64,000 bases of DNA, from assembly GCF_014396975.1 (NCBI RefSeq), contig NZ_CP060719.1, positions 745,501-809,500 on the forward strand. The letters are read 5' to 3'. This DNA comes from Thermomonas carbonis (GTDB taxonomy: Bacteria; Pseudomonadota; Gammaproteobacteria; Xanthomonadales; Xanthomonadaceae). Shown piece after piece: positions 46,535-56,004 of the stretch. Position numbers and translations under genes: made by a program. The first letter of the stretch is position 1. The number at the start of each line of letters is the position of its first letter. The notes beneath the pieces were generated by a model that saw nothing but the letters and a program-made list of their open reading frames with translations, was not told the DNA's origin and did not search any database.

Positions 46535-47518
46535 TCAGGGACGCAGCAGGATCTTGCCCTTGCTGGCCCGGCCAGGCACCAGGGAATCGCGGATCGCATC
46601 GCCGATGGCGTCGAAGTCATAGGTCGCCGCGACCGGCAGTTGCAGTTCGCCGCTGGCGGCGCGCTGCAGCAGCTCGCCCATCAACCGGCGGCGATCCTGC
46701 GAGGACAAGGCCTTGCTGGCCGGCGTGCCCCAGAATCCCTTGACCGTGATCTGCTTGAAGATCAGTTCGCCGGAGGGAATCTGCATCGACTCGCCGGTCA
46801 TGCTGCCGAAGGACACCAGCAAGCCGTTTTCGCCGAGCAGGCTGGCCAGCACGCCGCTGGCCGGGCCGCCGACCGAATCCACCGCCGCCTTCGGGCGCGC
46901 GCCACCCATCAGCTCACGCGCGGTGGCCTTCCAGCCCTCGTGCATGGTGCAGACGGTGTTGCCGATGCCCTGCGCCGCCATTTCGGCCACGCCTTCCTCG
47001 CGGCGCACCAGGTTCAGCACGTGGATGCCGCGCGCACGCGCCAGCATCGCCAGCGCCTTGCCGACCGCGCCATTGGCGGCGTTCTGCACGATCCAGTCGC
47101 CTTCGACCACGCCCAGGGTTTCCAGCAGCATCAGCGCGCTCAGCGGCATCGCCACCAGCTGCGCCGCGGTCGCGTCGTCGATGTTGTCCGGGACCGGCAC
47201 CAGCGAATTCGCCGGCACGGTGAAATATTCCGCCCACGCACCACGCGCACCGGCCGTAGTCACGCGTTGGCCGATGGTCACGCCCTCGACGCCCTCGCCC
47301 AGCGCATCGACGACACCCATCGCCTCGCTGCCCGCGATCGCCGGCAAGGTCGGCTTGTAGCCGTACTGCCCGCGCACCGTCCAGACATCGTGGTTGTGGA
47401 TCGGCGAGAGCAGCATGCGCACCCGCGCCTGTCCGGGACCGGGTTCCGGCATCGGGCTGTCGCCCGCGGTCAGGACGTCGGCCGGTTCGCCGAAGGTCGC
47501 ATGCAGGACACTGCGCAT
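46535..47518 (-). CDS. Zinc-less MDR oxidoreductase (quinone/enoyl reductase-like)
   Basis: The 327-residue protein from ATG 47518 (GGAG at a good distance) has an MDR N-terminal domain without the zinc-ligand Cys/His set, and an NADPH fold (IVQNAANGAVGKALAMLARA). It resembles the quinone oxidoreductase and trans-2-enoyl reductase branch. It starts 19 bp after the TauE gene and is probably cotranscribed with it. Confidence 0.85.
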   Translation of the reverse strand: MRSVLHATFGEPADVLTAGDSPMPEPGPGQARVRMLLSPIHNHDVWTVRGQYGYKPTLPAIAGSEAMGVVDALGEGVEGVTIGQRVTTAGARGAWAEYFTVPANSLVPVPDNIDDATAAQLVAMPLSALMLLETLGVVEGDWIVQNAANGAVGKALAMLARARGIHVLNLVRREEGVAEMAAQGIGNTVCTMHEGWKATARELMGGARPKAAVDSVGGPASGVLASLLGENGLLVSFGSMTGESMQIPSGELIFKQITVKGFWGTPASKALSSQDRRRLMGELLQRAASGELQLPVAATYDFDAIGDAIRDSLVPGRASKGKILLRP

Positions 47519-47537
47519 CACGTACTCCACTGTATGG

Positions 47538-48341
47538 TCAGGTCAGCGCACTGTACGCGAAGGCACCACCGACCAGCAGCAGGAACACCGCGAACACGCG
47601 TTTCAGCGCCGGCCCGCTCAACGCATGCGCCAGCCGCGTGCCGTACGGCGCGGCGAACACCGAGGCCAGCGCCACGCCCAGTGCGGCGGGCAGGTACACG
47701 TAGCCGAATGCGCCAGGCAAAGCCACCGCACCCGCGGGTGCCTGCAGCGCGTAACCCAGCGCACTGCCGATGCCGATGAAGATCCCGCAGGCGGACGACG
47801 TGCCGACCGCACGCACCGGCACCACCCCGCGCCAGACCAGCAAAGGCACGGTCAGGCTGCCGCCACCGATGCCGACGATCGCCGAGACGATACCGATGCC
47901 GCTCCCTGCCAGCGTGTAACCCGGCCCTCGCGGCGCGGCGACCGTGCCGGTGCCTGCCGGCGTCTTCGACCACAGCATCTGCGCCGCGATCAGGAAGCAG
48001 TAGCCGGCCACGCACCAGCGCAACACGCCATCGTCGAGGGCGATCGCGAAGCGGCTGCCCAACCAGCCACCCAGCAACACGCCCGGCACCATCCACGCCA
48101 CCGTCGGCCACAGCACGCTGCCGCGGCGATGATGCGCGCGCGCGGATGCCGCTGCGGTCAGCACGATGCTGGTCAGCGAACTCGCCAATGCCACATGCAT
48201 GGCCGCATCGGCGGGCACGCCCTGCAGCGGAAGCAACCACGACAGCGCTCCCACCAGCACCAGTCCTCCGCCGATGCCCAGCAGACCCGCGAGCACGCCG
48301 GCGCAAGCGCCAAGCAACAGATAGATCAGCAACGCGGACAT
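47538..48341 (-). CDS. TauE/SafE family sulfite or anion exporter
   Basis: The 267-residue protein has eight or so membrane segments and the TauE/SafE half motifs (LAGLLGIGGGLVLVG near the start; AIVGIGGGSLTVPLL in the middle). The family exports sulfite, sulfoacetate and similar organic anions. The substrate here is unknown. It is divergent from the lytic transglycosylase gene, the two start regions being only ~50 bp apart. Confidence 0.9.
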   Translation of the reverse strand: MSALLIYLLLGACAGVLAGLLGIGGGLVLVGALSWLLPLQGVPADAAMHVALASSLTSIVLTAAASARAHHRRGSVLWPTVAWMVPGVLLGGWLGSRFAIALDDGVLRWCVAGYCFLIAAQMLWSKTPAGTGTVAAPRGPGYTLAGSGIGIVSAIVGIGGGSLTVPLLVWRGVVPVRAVGTSSACGIFIGIGSALGYALQAPAGAVALPGAFGYVYLPAALGVALASVFAAPYGTRLAHALSGPALKRVFAVFLLLVGGAFAYSALT

Positions 48342-48390
48342 GCATCGCTACCGGAAAAGTGATTCATCGATGCTCGGGTATAGTCGAATC

Positions 48391-50475
48391 ATGCACAAGC
48401 TCGCCTCGTCTTTCATGGTCGCGCTGGCATGCGGCACCTGCCTGTTGCCCGGCAGTACCCGCGCGCAGTCCGCCACGCCGCCGCCGCGCAGCGCCAATCC
48501 GCCGATCCTGGTCGCCACGCCGAGCATGGCCGTGCGCGAAGCGTTCGAGGCCGCCAATCGCGGCACGTTGGACGACACGTTGCTGGATTCGTATTCACGG
48601 CATCCACTCGGTGGCTGGCTCGAATACACCGCACTGCGCAAGCGCATGGACACATTGCCGATACCGCGCGGCAATGCGTTCCTGGCCCGCCATCGCGGCG
48701 AACCGGTGGCACGCGCGTTCCGCAACGACTGGCTCGCGGCACTCGCCGCGCGCAGCGAATGGACGGCCTTGCTGGCGAACTGGGACGCCGGCATCGACGA
48801 TCCCGGCTTGCGTTGCCTGCGCTTGCAGGCACTGCAGGCGACCGGTCGCGCGGATGCGGTATGGACCAGTGATGCGCAGGCGCTTTGGCGCGGCACCGGC
48901 AAGTCGTTGCCCGCGTCCTGTGACGCACCGTTCGCGCATCTGGCGACGCAAGGCGCACTGGACGATGCGCTGCGTTGGGAACGCTTCGACAAGGCCGTCG
49001 CAGAAGGGCAGTCTGGAGTCATGCGTGCGATCGCGCGCGGCATGAGCGCCGACGCGGCGACGCAGGCGAATGCGTACGCGGCCTATATCGACAAGGCCTC
49101 GGTCGATGTCGGCACCTGGCCGAAGAACGCGCGCAGCCGCCTGGTCGCATCGTGGGGCTTGGCGCGCCTTGCAAAGGCATCGCCGGACCAAGCCGAGGCG
49201 CTGTTGCCGGGCGTTGCGCAGGCGCTTGGCTTCAACGGCGAGGAGCGCGCGCGGGTGCTGGTTCCGATCGCGTTGTGGACGGTGGCCTCGTACGGGCCGG
49301 CGTCCGCACGCCGTCTGGCCGCAGTGCCGGAATCCGCCTACGACGCCAGCCTGCACGAATGGCGCGTGCGCGAAGCCCTGGCGCGCAGTGACTGGCGCAG
49401 CGCGTTGGCCGCGATCCGCAAGATGGACGACACCCAGCGCAACGATTCGCGCTGGACCTACCTGGCCGCGCGTACCAGCGAACTCACGGGCGATACCGCG
49501 GGTGCGAAGGTGCTGTATCGACAGGCGGCGAAGAAGAGCGACTTCCACGGCTTCCTGGCTGCCGACAAGCTCGACCAGGCCTACGCGCTATGCCCGTGGC
49601 AACCGGTGGTGGCGCATGCCGCCAAGCAGGCGATCGCGCGCGATCCCTCGATCGTTCGCGCGCTGCAGTTGTTCGCGCTGGATCGCAAGGGCTGGGCACA
49701 GCGCGAATGGGCCGATGCGCTGTCGCGCTTCTCCGACGAACAGCGCCGGATCGCAGTGGAAGTGGCGCAGGACAACGGCTGGTTCGATCGTGGCGTGTTC
49801 GCCCTGGTCAACGTGGACGGCAAGCGCTATCCCGAGGAACAGCGCCTGTACTTGCTGCGCTTCCCGCTGCATCACGACGCCACGATCCGTCGCGAGGCCG
49901 CGAAGAACCGGCTCGATCCGGCCTGGGTCGCCGCCGAGATCCGCGCCGAATCGGTATTCGACCCGAACGCGCGCTCGTCCGCCGATGCGCGCGGGCTGAT
50001 GCAGGTGTTGCCCGCGACCGGTGCCGGCGTGGCGGCGAAGATCGGCATGTCCTGGAAAGGCGGCGACAGCCTGTTTGATCCCGACACCAACATCGCCCTC
50101 GGCACCGCCTACCTGCGCCAGCTGATGGACAAGTACGGCGGCAAGCCCTACCAGGTCATCGCCGGCTACAACGCCGGCCCGGCACCGCTGGGCCGCTGGA
50201 TCTCGCAGCGGCCGACGATGGATCCGGATTTCTGGATCGAGACCATCAGCTACAAGGAAACCCGCGAGTACGTGGCCCGCGTGCTGAGCTTCAGCACACT
50301 CTACGACTGGCGGCTCAACGGCGATGCGGTGCGCCTGAGCGACCGCCTGCTGGGCAACGGCAATGGCCCGCGCAAGGCGTTTGCCTGCGCCACGCCGGAG
50401 GCCCCGAAACCCGCGCAGACGCCCGCGCCGGCGGCACCGAAGAAGCCCACGCTCAAGGACCGCCGCCGCCACTGA
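48391..50475 (+). CDS. slt: Soluble lytic murein transglycosylase
   Basis: The 694-residue protein has a signal peptide (cleavage near STRAQS), a long helical superhelix domain (about 40-470) and a C-terminal lysozyme-like domain. Catalytic motif [20 protein letters not shown] has the Glu, followed by [19 protein letters not shown] and VIAGYNAGP. It cleaves peptidoglycan to 1,6-anhydromuropeptides in the periplasm. The tail is Pro/Ala/Lys-rich. The start at 48391 places the signal core correctly; ATG 48370 is also possible. Confidence 0.92.
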   Translation: MHKLASSFMVALACGTCLLPGSTRAQSATPPPRSANPPILVATPSMAVREAFEAANRGTLDDTLLDSYSRHPLGGWLEYTALRKRMDTLPIPRGNAFLARHRGEPVARAFRNDWLAALAARSEWTALLANWDAGIDDPGLRCLRLQALQATGRADAVWTSDAQALWRGTGKSLPASCDAPFAHLATQGALDDALRWERFDKAVAEGQSGVMRAIARGMSADAATQANAYAAYIDKASVDVGTWPKNARSRLVASWGLARLAKASPDQAEALLPGVAQALGFNGEERARVLVPIALWTVASYGPASARRLAAVPESAYDASLHEWRVREALARSDWRSALAAIRKMDDTQRNDSRWTYLAARTSELTGDTAGAKVLYRQAAKKSDFHGFLAADKLDQAYALCPWQPVVAHAAKQAIARDPSIVRALQLFALDRKGWAQREWADALSRFSDEQRRIAVEVAQDNGWFDRGVFALVNVDGKRYPEEQRLYLLRFPLHHDATIRREAAKNRLDPAWVAAEIRAESVFDPNARSSADARGLMQVLPATGAGVAAKIGMSWKGGDSLFDPDTNIALGTAYLRQLMDKYGGKPYQVIAGYNAGPAPLGRWISQRPTMDPDFWIETISYKETREYVARVLSFSTLYDWRLNGDAVRLSDRLLGNGNGPRKAFACATPEAPKPAQTPAPAAPKKPTLKDRRRH

Positions 50476-50500
50476 GCGCCGTATCGGGCATCATTTCCGC

Positions 50501-51748
50501 ATGACGATGGCGACGCTTCCCGACAACGCAAAGGTCTATCTGGTTGGCGGCGCAGTGCGCGATGCCCTGCTCGGCCTGCCTGCGGGCGACCATGATTACG
50601 CGGTGGTCGGTGCCGGCGTGCAGCAGATGCTCGATGCCGGTTTCAGGCAGGTCGGCCGCGACTTCCCGGTATTCCTGCATCCACAGACCGGCGAGGAATA
50701 CGCGCTGGCGCGCACCGAACGCAAGTCGGCGCGCGGGCATACCGGCTTCGTGGTGCATGCCGATCCCTCGGTGACGCTGGAAGAAGACCTGCGCCGCCGC
50801 GATTTCACCCTCAACGCGATCGCGCGCGATGCCGATGGCGCATTGGTCGATCCGTTCCGCGGCGTGGCCGACATCGAAGCGCGCGTGCTCCGGCATGTCG
50901 GCGATGCCTTCGTCGAGGATCCATTGCGGGTGCTGCGCGCGGCACGCTTCATGGCCCGCTTCGCGCCGCTCGGATTTACGGTTGCGCCGGAGACGCTGTC
51001 GCTGATGCGCGTGATGGCTGCGGGCGGCGAACTGGCCGAACTGGTGCCCGAACGGGTCTGGCAGGAACTGGCCAAGGCCCTGCGCAGCGCGTCACCCGCC
51101 GCGTTCCTGCGCACCCTGCGCGATGCCGATGCCTTGCGCGCGGTACTGCCGGACGTGGATGCGCTGTACGGCGTGCCGCAGCGCGCGGAATACCATCCCG
51201 AAGTCGATACCGGCACCCACGTCGAGCTGGTCTGCGACATGGCCGCACGGCTGGCACCCGGCGATGACCTGATCGGTTATGCCGCGCTCTGCCACGACCT
51301 CGGCAAGGCGCTCACCCCCGCCGACACCTTGCCCGCGCACGTGATGCACGAGCAGCGCGGCGTCGCTCCGGTGATCGCAATGAGCGAACGCTTGAAGGTG
51401 CCGGCCGAGCATCGCGACGTGGCCGTGCTGTGCTGCCGCGAACACCTCAATGTGCATCGCCTCGACGAACTCAAGCCCGTCACCGTGCACGAGGTGATCA
51501 CGCGTTGCGACGGCTTCCGCAAGCCGAAGCGGATCGATCAACTGGCCACCGTCTGCGAGGCCGACAAGCGTGGCCGCACCGGCCTGTCCGAACATCCGTA
51601 TCCGCAAGCCGACACGTTGCGCCGCCTGCACGCCGCAGCAATGGCGGTGCGCAGCGACGACATCGCCACACAGGGCATCACCGGACCGGCATTCGGCGAT
51701 GCCTTGCGCAAGGCGCGCATCGGGGCGATCGCCGCCGCACGCGGTTAG
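50501..51748 (+). CDS. cca: CCA tRNA nucleotidyltransferase with HD domain
   Basis: The 415-residue protein has the class II nucleotidyltransferase motif [11 protein letters not shown] and DHDYAVV, the [11 protein letters not shown] flexible-loop motif, [12 protein letters not shown], and a C-terminal HD domain (HDLGKAL). It adds or repairs the CCA end of tRNAs; the HD domain gives phosphatase/phosphodiesterase activity in the E. coli type. The stop overlaps the convergent acyltransferase gene. Confidence 0.95.
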   Translation: MTMATLPDNAKVYLVGGAVRDALLGLPAGDHDYAVVGAGVQQMLDAGFRQVGRDFPVFLHPQTGEEYALARTERKSARGHTGFVVHADPSVTLEEDLRRRDFTLNAIARDADGALVDPFRGVADIEARVLRHVGDAFVEDPLRVLRAARFMARFAPLGFTVAPETLSLMRVMAAGGELAELVPERVWQELAKALRSASPAAFLRTLRDADALRAVLPDVDALYGVPQRAEYHPEVDTGTHVELVCDMAARLAPGDDLIGYAALCHDLGKALTPADTLPAHVMHEQRGVAPVIAMSERLKVPAEHRDVAVLCCREHLNVHRLDELKPVTVHEVITRCDGFRKPKRIDQLATVCEADKRGRTGLSEHPYPQADTLRRLHAAAMAVRSDDIATQGITGPAFGDALRKARIGAIAAARG

Positions 51749-52818
51749 ACGCTGATCCTGATCCCGCGCTTCGCCATCGCCCACATCAGCAACCACCAGA
51801 ACGCGACGAAGGCGATGGCAAAGGCGAGCGATGCCGCCTTCTCGCCCAGCAGCGGGCCGATCGCCGGCTGCAACACGCCGCGATAGAACGCGCCGAACAC
51901 GCCGAAGCGCTCCAGCACGCAGGCCATGATCCACGAGCCGGCATACGCGGTGATCGCATTGATGCCCATGCTGCGCCCGAACGGACGCCAGCCACGCACG
52001 TCGAACAGCTGATGGCACAGCGCCAGCAGCAGGGTCGCCCAACCCGCCGTCCATACCGCATAAGACGGCGTCCACAGATTCTTGTTCCAAGGCAGCAGCA
52101 GCGGCCACGCGCCGCCGACCAGCAGCGCGAGCAGGCCGAAGCGCAACAGGCTGCGCGTGCCCTGCTCGCGCAACACCACGCCGGCGCGCACGCCGAGCAA
52201 GGTCGTGGCGAGCGCGGGCAAGGTGCTGAGCAGGCCTTCCGGCTCGTGGCCCAAGCCGGTCGCGGCATCGAATTTGTAGGCATGCGCGCCGAGCATCCAT
52301 GCATCCACCCGGCTGGCGATGTTGTGCCAGGGCTCGACGCTGCCGCCGGCCACGAGCAGCGCCCAATAGCCCAGCAACAATCCTGCGATGCACAGCCACT
52401 GGCCGCGCGCGCGCTGGTAAAGCACCACGGTTGCGGCCAGCCCGAAGCACAGGCCGATCCGCTGCAGCACGCCCCATGGCCGGAACGCGGCGATGTCGTA
52501 GGCCCACATCGCCACCGCATGCAACAGCAGGCCGATCGCGACCAGCCGCAGTGCGCGCATCCAGGCCTTGCCCAGCAGCACGCGTCGCTCCGTCGGCGAT
52601 GGCGTGGCGTGCGACATGCCCAACGCGATCGACACCCCGACCACGAACAGGAAGGTCGGGAAGATCAGGTCGGTCGGCGTGCAGCCGTGCCAGGTCGCGT
52701 GCTCGAACGGCGCGTAGATGGAACCCCAGTCGCCCGGATAGTTGACCAGCAACATCGCCGCCACGGCCCAGCCGCGCAGCACGTCAACCGAAGTGAATCG
52801 CGATGGTCCTGGCGGCAT
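51745..52818 (-). CDS. NagX-like membrane acyltransferase (heparan-alpha-glucosaminide N-acetyltransferase family)
   Basis: The 357-residue protein has about ten membrane segments and the family opening [20 protein letters not shown], the conserved loop [19 protein letters not shown] with its His, and [10 protein letters not shown]. NagX-type proteins are linked with N-acetylglucosamine use and resemble the lysosomal acetyltransferase. The ATG at 52818 is 2 bp after the VanZ gene stop, better placed than the earlier GTG. Confidence 0.88.
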   Translation of the reverse strand: MPPGPSRFTSVDVLRGWAVAAMLLVNYPGDWGSIYAPFEHATWHGCTPTDLIFPTFLFVVGVSIALGMSHATPSPTERRVLLGKAWMRALRLVAIGLLLHAVAMWAYDIAAFRPWGVLQRIGLCFGLAATVVLYQRARGQWLCIAGLLLGYWALLVAGGSVEPWHNIASRVDAWMLGAHAYKFDAATGLGHEPEGLLSTLPALATTLLGVRAGVVLREQGTRSLLRFGLLALLVGGAWPLLLPWNKNLWTPSYAVWTAGWATLLLALCHQLFDVRGWRPFGRSMGINAITAYAGSWIMACVLERFGVFGAFYRGVLQPAIGPLLGEKAASLAFAIAFVAFWWLLMWAMAKRGIRISV

Positions 52819-52820
52819 GC

Positions 52821-53231
52821 TCACAATCGCCGGTCGAACCACAGCAGCGCATCGCGCAATGGCGTGAACGCGGTGGCCAGGCCGATCAGCACGCCAATGG
52901 TATTAGCCAGAGCATCGTTGCGATCCAGCATGCGCCCCAGCCCCATCTGCGCCTGCAGATATTCAAGACCGATGCCCATCAGCACCAGCAACACGCAGAC
53001 GAAGCCCCACGACAGCCGGCGCACGAACAACTGCACCGCACCCGCGGACAGCACCGCGTAACCGACGAAATGCTGCAATTTGTCGTCCACGTTGACCGAT
53101 GGCAGATCCTCCGAAGGCAACAGGGAGCCGATCACCACGGCAGCAATCGCCAGCACCCACAAACCTGCCCACAGCCACGTCCGCTTGAACGGCTTGAACG
53201 ATCTGCCGAAGCGGCGTGGCGATGCGCTCAC
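52821..53231 (-). CDS. VanZ family membrane protein
   Basis: The 136-residue protein has four membrane segments and VanZ-like motifs (DDKLQHFVGYAVLS, EYLQAQMGLGR, DALANTIGVLIG). VanZ proteins in Gram-positives lower teicoplanin sensitivity; in proteobacteria the role is unknown. It lies between midA (overlap 4 bp) and the NagX-like gene in one long minus-strand operon. Confidence 0.88.
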   Translation of the reverse strand: MSASPRRFGRSFKPFKRTWLWAGLWVLAIAAVVIGSLLPSEDLPSVNVDDKLQHFVGYAVLSAGAVQLFVRRLSWGFVCVLLVLMGIGLEYLQAQMGLGRMLDRNDALANTIGVLIGLATAFTPLRDALLWFDRRL

Positions 53232-54415
53232 AGGCGATGACTCAGGTCGCCGACCAGGAAGGCCGCGCCCAATTCGACGCCGCGCTGGAAGCCGATCGCC
53301 TGGAAGCGCTCGCCCATCTCGCTGGGCAAGGTCAGGTGCTTCACCTGGCTGCGCAAGGCATGACGGGCGACATCGTCTGCGGCACGCGATTCCGCCAGCG
53401 CCAGGTTGTCCTGCAGGCGATTGCCAATCAGGAAACTCGCCTGCGAGCAGTAACCGGCGAAATCGAAGCCGGCGGCCGTACCGGCCTCGGCCAGCGCGGT
53501 GAAATCCACCGACGCAGTGATGTCCTGCAGGCCCGGCCAGGCGAACACGTCGTCGGTGACATGGTGCTGGCGGAACGCACGCAACGTGCCGTCGCGGCGT
53601 TGCGGCTGGTAGTACTCGGCGCGCGCGTAGCCGTAGTCGATGAACAGCATCGCGCCCTCCTGCATCGCGCCCATCACTGCCTGGATCCAGTACGGCAATT
53701 GCGCCAGCGCATCGCTGCGATAGCCTTCCGCGAACGGCTCCGGCAATTGCCGCTCGACGTGGCGCACCGCGGCAGCGAGCATCGGATCAGCCGGTCTGTC
53801 GGTGACCCGAAAGCGTCCCTCGCCGTCCAGCGCGACGTGTTCCTCGAACACCTCGCCATCGCGGATCGTGAAGCGCGGCGTCGGCAACGCATCGATCACC
53901 TCGTTGGCGAACAGCACGCCGTTCCAGGATTCCTGGATCGGTCCGTCCAGCCATTCCACCAGCTCGAACAGCAGCGGCGGTAAACGCGCCTGCAGGCGCT
54001 CGCGTTGGCGCTGGCGCAGGTCGGCGCTGGGCTCCAGGATCGCGTAGCGCGCGGGCAACGCATCGTTGGCAAGCAATTTCGACAAACAGGTTTCGGCGAA
54101 CGCGCCGCTGCCCCCGCCGATCTCCACGAATACTGCGTCGGGACCGAGTTGCTGCAACACCGGCGTCAGCGCATCGGCCACGCAGGCGGAGAACAGCGGC
54201 GAACGTTCCGGCGCGGTGGTGAAGTCGCCGCCCGGACCGAACTTGTGCGCACCGGCGCTGTAATAGCCGAGGCCCGGCGCATACAGCGCCAGCTCCATGA
54301 ACTTCCAGAACGGCAAATGACCACCGGCGGCAATGATCTGCTCCTGGATCACCTCGCGCAGGTGTGCGCTGTGCGACTGCGCATCGGCATCGGGCGGCGG
54401 CAGGGTCGATGCCAT
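53228..54415 (-). CDS. MidA/NDUFAF7-family SAM-dependent methyltransferase
   Basis: The 395-residue protein shows the family segments GDFTTAPERSPLF, VFVEIGGGSGAFAETCLS (SAM site), LFANEVIDALPTPRF and LFIDYGYARAEYY. The eukaryotic relative methylates an arginine in complex I subunit NDUFS2; the bacterial target is not established. Its ATG overlaps the stop of the PTPS-like gene (TGATG). Confidence 0.9.
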   Translation of the reverse strand: MASTLPPPDADAQSHSAHLREVIQEQIIAAGGHLPFWKFMELALYAPGLGYYSAGAHKFGPGGDFTTAPERSPLFSACVADALTPVLQQLGPDAVFVEIGGGSGAFAETCLSKLLANDALPARYAILEPSADLRQRQRERLQARLPPLLFELVEWLDGPIQESWNGVLFANEVIDALPTPRFTIRDGEVFEEHVALDGEGRFRVTDRPADPMLAAAVRHVERQLPEPFAEGYRSDALAQLPYWIQAVMGAMQEGAMLFIDYGYARAEYYQPQRRDGTLRAFRQHHVTDDVFAWPGLQDITASVDFTALAEAGTAAGFDFAGYCSQASFLIGNRLQDNLALAESRAADDVARHALRSQVKHLTLPSEMGERFQAIGFQRGVELGAAFLVGDLSHRL

Positions 54416-54906
54416 CAGTCGAACCTGGCGCGGCGACCCGCGCTCTGGCCGGGACCGGAGAACACCCGCACCTCGATCGCGTCGATGCGATGTTCATGCA
54501 AAACGGCGCGATCTTCGCCGAGCCGGGCGAGGAACCACGCCGCGAATTCCTCCAGCGTGGCGTTCTCGATCGGCAGCAGGAGCACATCACTGCGCAGGAA
54601 CGGGATGCGGGTGCCGTCGAACGACGCGAACACATGCGCGCCGTCCTCCTCGATCCGCAGGTGCATTGATCGCGTCGGCAGGATCGTCCATTCGTTCAGT
54701 TCGCGGCACAGCGCGACCACGCGATCCTTGTAGATGCCGTAGTCGAAGCACATGCCGTTGCCGAGCATCCGCGCGTCGATGTCGACCTCCACACGGAAGT
54801 TGTGTCCGTGCAGGCGTTCGCGTTCGCTGGCACTGAAGATCGTGAAGTGGGCGGCGGAGAATTTCATGTTCTCCTTGGCCAGGCGGATCGTCACCGTGTC
54901 GCTCAT
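54415..54906 (-). CDS. 6-pyruvoyltetrahydropterin synthase family protein, PTPS-III-like
   Basis: The 163-residue protein has the tunnelling-fold zinc ligands His20 (SAAHF) and His33/His35 (RLHGHNF). The active-site Cys of QueD/PTPS, placed just before HGH, is absent; the sequence reads ERLHGH, matching the ExxHGH form described for PTPS-III enzymes that make 6-hydroxymethyl-dihydropterin. It sits in one operon with folB and an SDR, which points to pterin/folate metabolism rather than queuosine. Many databases would call it QueD. Confidence 0.85.
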   Translation of the reverse strand: MSDTVTIRLAKENMKFSAAHFTIFSASERERLHGHNFRVEVDIDARMLGNGMCFDYGIYKDRVVALCRELNEWTILPTRSMHLRIEEDGAHVFASFDGTRIPFLRSDVLLLPIENATLEEFAAWFLARLGEDRAVLHEHRIDAIEVRVFSGPGQSAGRRARFD

Positions 54907-55619
54907 GCCGGTACATCCCCAAAATCGGCATCGCCGATGTCGCCGCGCTGCGGGCGCATCACGATGTCCTCGACCACGGTGCGCGCCGACATCGACCACG
55001 CGGCCCAGGCCATCTCCGCCACGTCTTCGGCCCGCATCAACCGCTCCGGCGGCAACGGCACGCCCTCCCACGAGGCGGTCAACGTCGCCCCCGGCAGCAG
55101 CGCAACCACGCGCACGCCATGTGGCTTCATTTCCTCGCGCAGATTGCGCGAAAACCCGTGCAACGCATGCTTGGCGATGCTGTACGAACCGCCGTTCGGA
55201 TACGCGGCGATCGACGCGGTGCTGCAGACGTTGAGCACCATCCCGCTGCGACGCGCGACCATCGCCGGCAACACGCGTTTGGTCAGTCGATACGCACCGA
55301 ACAGATTGGCCTGCAGCATGTCGAGCAGCGCATCGTCGTCCTCGCTCGCGATCTGCCCGGGTCGATACGCGCCGGCGTTGTTGACCAGCAGATCGACCGC
55401 GCCATGGCGCGCCTGCACGTCGCGCGCCAGTGCATCGACCGCGGCACCGTCGCGCATGTCGCAGGGCATGCAATCGACATGGGGGAAATCGGCTTTCAAT
55501 TCGGCCAGGCCGGCCTCGCCGCGGGCGCAGGCGACCACGCTGCAACCTTCGCGAACGAAGCGCACCGCGATCGCGCGGCCGATCCCGCGCGACGCGCCGG
55601 TGACCAGCACCACGCTCAT
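54903..55619 (-). CDS. Short-chain dehydrogenase/reductase
   Basis: The 238-residue protein has TGASRGIG (residues about 7-14), LLVNNAGAY, and the active-site Ser and YSIAK. It is a classical NAD(P)-dependent SDR without the TGxxxRxG motif of FolM. It overlaps folB upstream and the PTPS-like gene downstream by 4 bp each (ATGA), so a role as a pterin reductase is plausible; that is inference from context. Confidence 0.9.
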   Translation of the reverse strand: MSVVLVTGASRGIGRAIAVRFVREGCSVVACARGEAGLAELKADFPHVDCMPCDMRDGAAVDALARDVQARHGAVDLLVNNAGAYRPGQIASEDDDALLDMLQANLFGAYRLTKRVLPAMVARRSGMVLNVCSTASIAAYPNGGSYSIAKHALHGFSRNLREEMKPHGVRVVALLPGATLTASWEGVPLPPERLMRAEDVAEMAWAAWSMSARTVVEDIVMRPQRGDIGDADFGDVPA

Positions 55620-55975
55620 GCGAAACGCCCGCGTTCGATGACCACGCCCACCGACGCCGCATGCTCGAACGCACCGGGCTTGTGGAGCTTGAGCCGCACG
55701 CCGGCCGCACCGAATTCGCCCAGGATCAGCGCCGCGCACTGCTCGGCCAGGGTCTCGACCAGGTTGAAGCGGGTCTGGCCGATGAACTCGACCAGGCGCA
55801 TCGACACTGCGTGGTAGTCCAGGGCGTCCGCGAGCGCATCGCTGAGCGCCGGGATGCTGTTGTCGAAACGCATCTGGATATCGAGCAGCAGTGGCCGCGG
55901 CGCGCGGCGTTCGTGCTCGTAGACGCCGATCAGGGCGTCGACGCGCAGGCCTTCGATGAAGACGAGATCGGTCAT
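55616..55975 (-). CDS. folB: Dihydroneopterin aldolase
   Basis: The 119-residue protein opens LVFIEGLRVDALIGVYEHER with the conserved Glu, and has the later LKLHKPGAF with the catalytic Lys. It converts dihydroneopterin to 6-hydroxymethyl-dihydropterin and glycolaldehyde in folate synthesis. It is first of a chain of overlapping genes (folB, SDR, PTPS-like, midA, VanZ, NagX-like). Confidence 0.93.
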   Translation of the reverse strand: MTDLVFIEGLRVDALIGVYEHERRAPRPLLLDIQMRFDNSIPALSDALADALDYHAVSMRLVEFIGQTRFNLVETLAEQCAALILGEFGAAGVRLKLHKPGAFEHAASVGVVIERGRFA

Positions 55976-56004
55976 CGCGAAAGGATACCTGCAGCGGTGA
56001 TCGA

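Noticed and set aside
54415..54906. Naming the PTPS-family gene queD
   Set aside because: The QueD catalytic Cys is missing, the motif is ExxHGH, and the operon is folate-related.
54903..55619. Naming the SDR folM
   Set aside because: It has TGASRGIG and not the TGxxxRxG motif of FolM; only the context suggests pterin chemistry.
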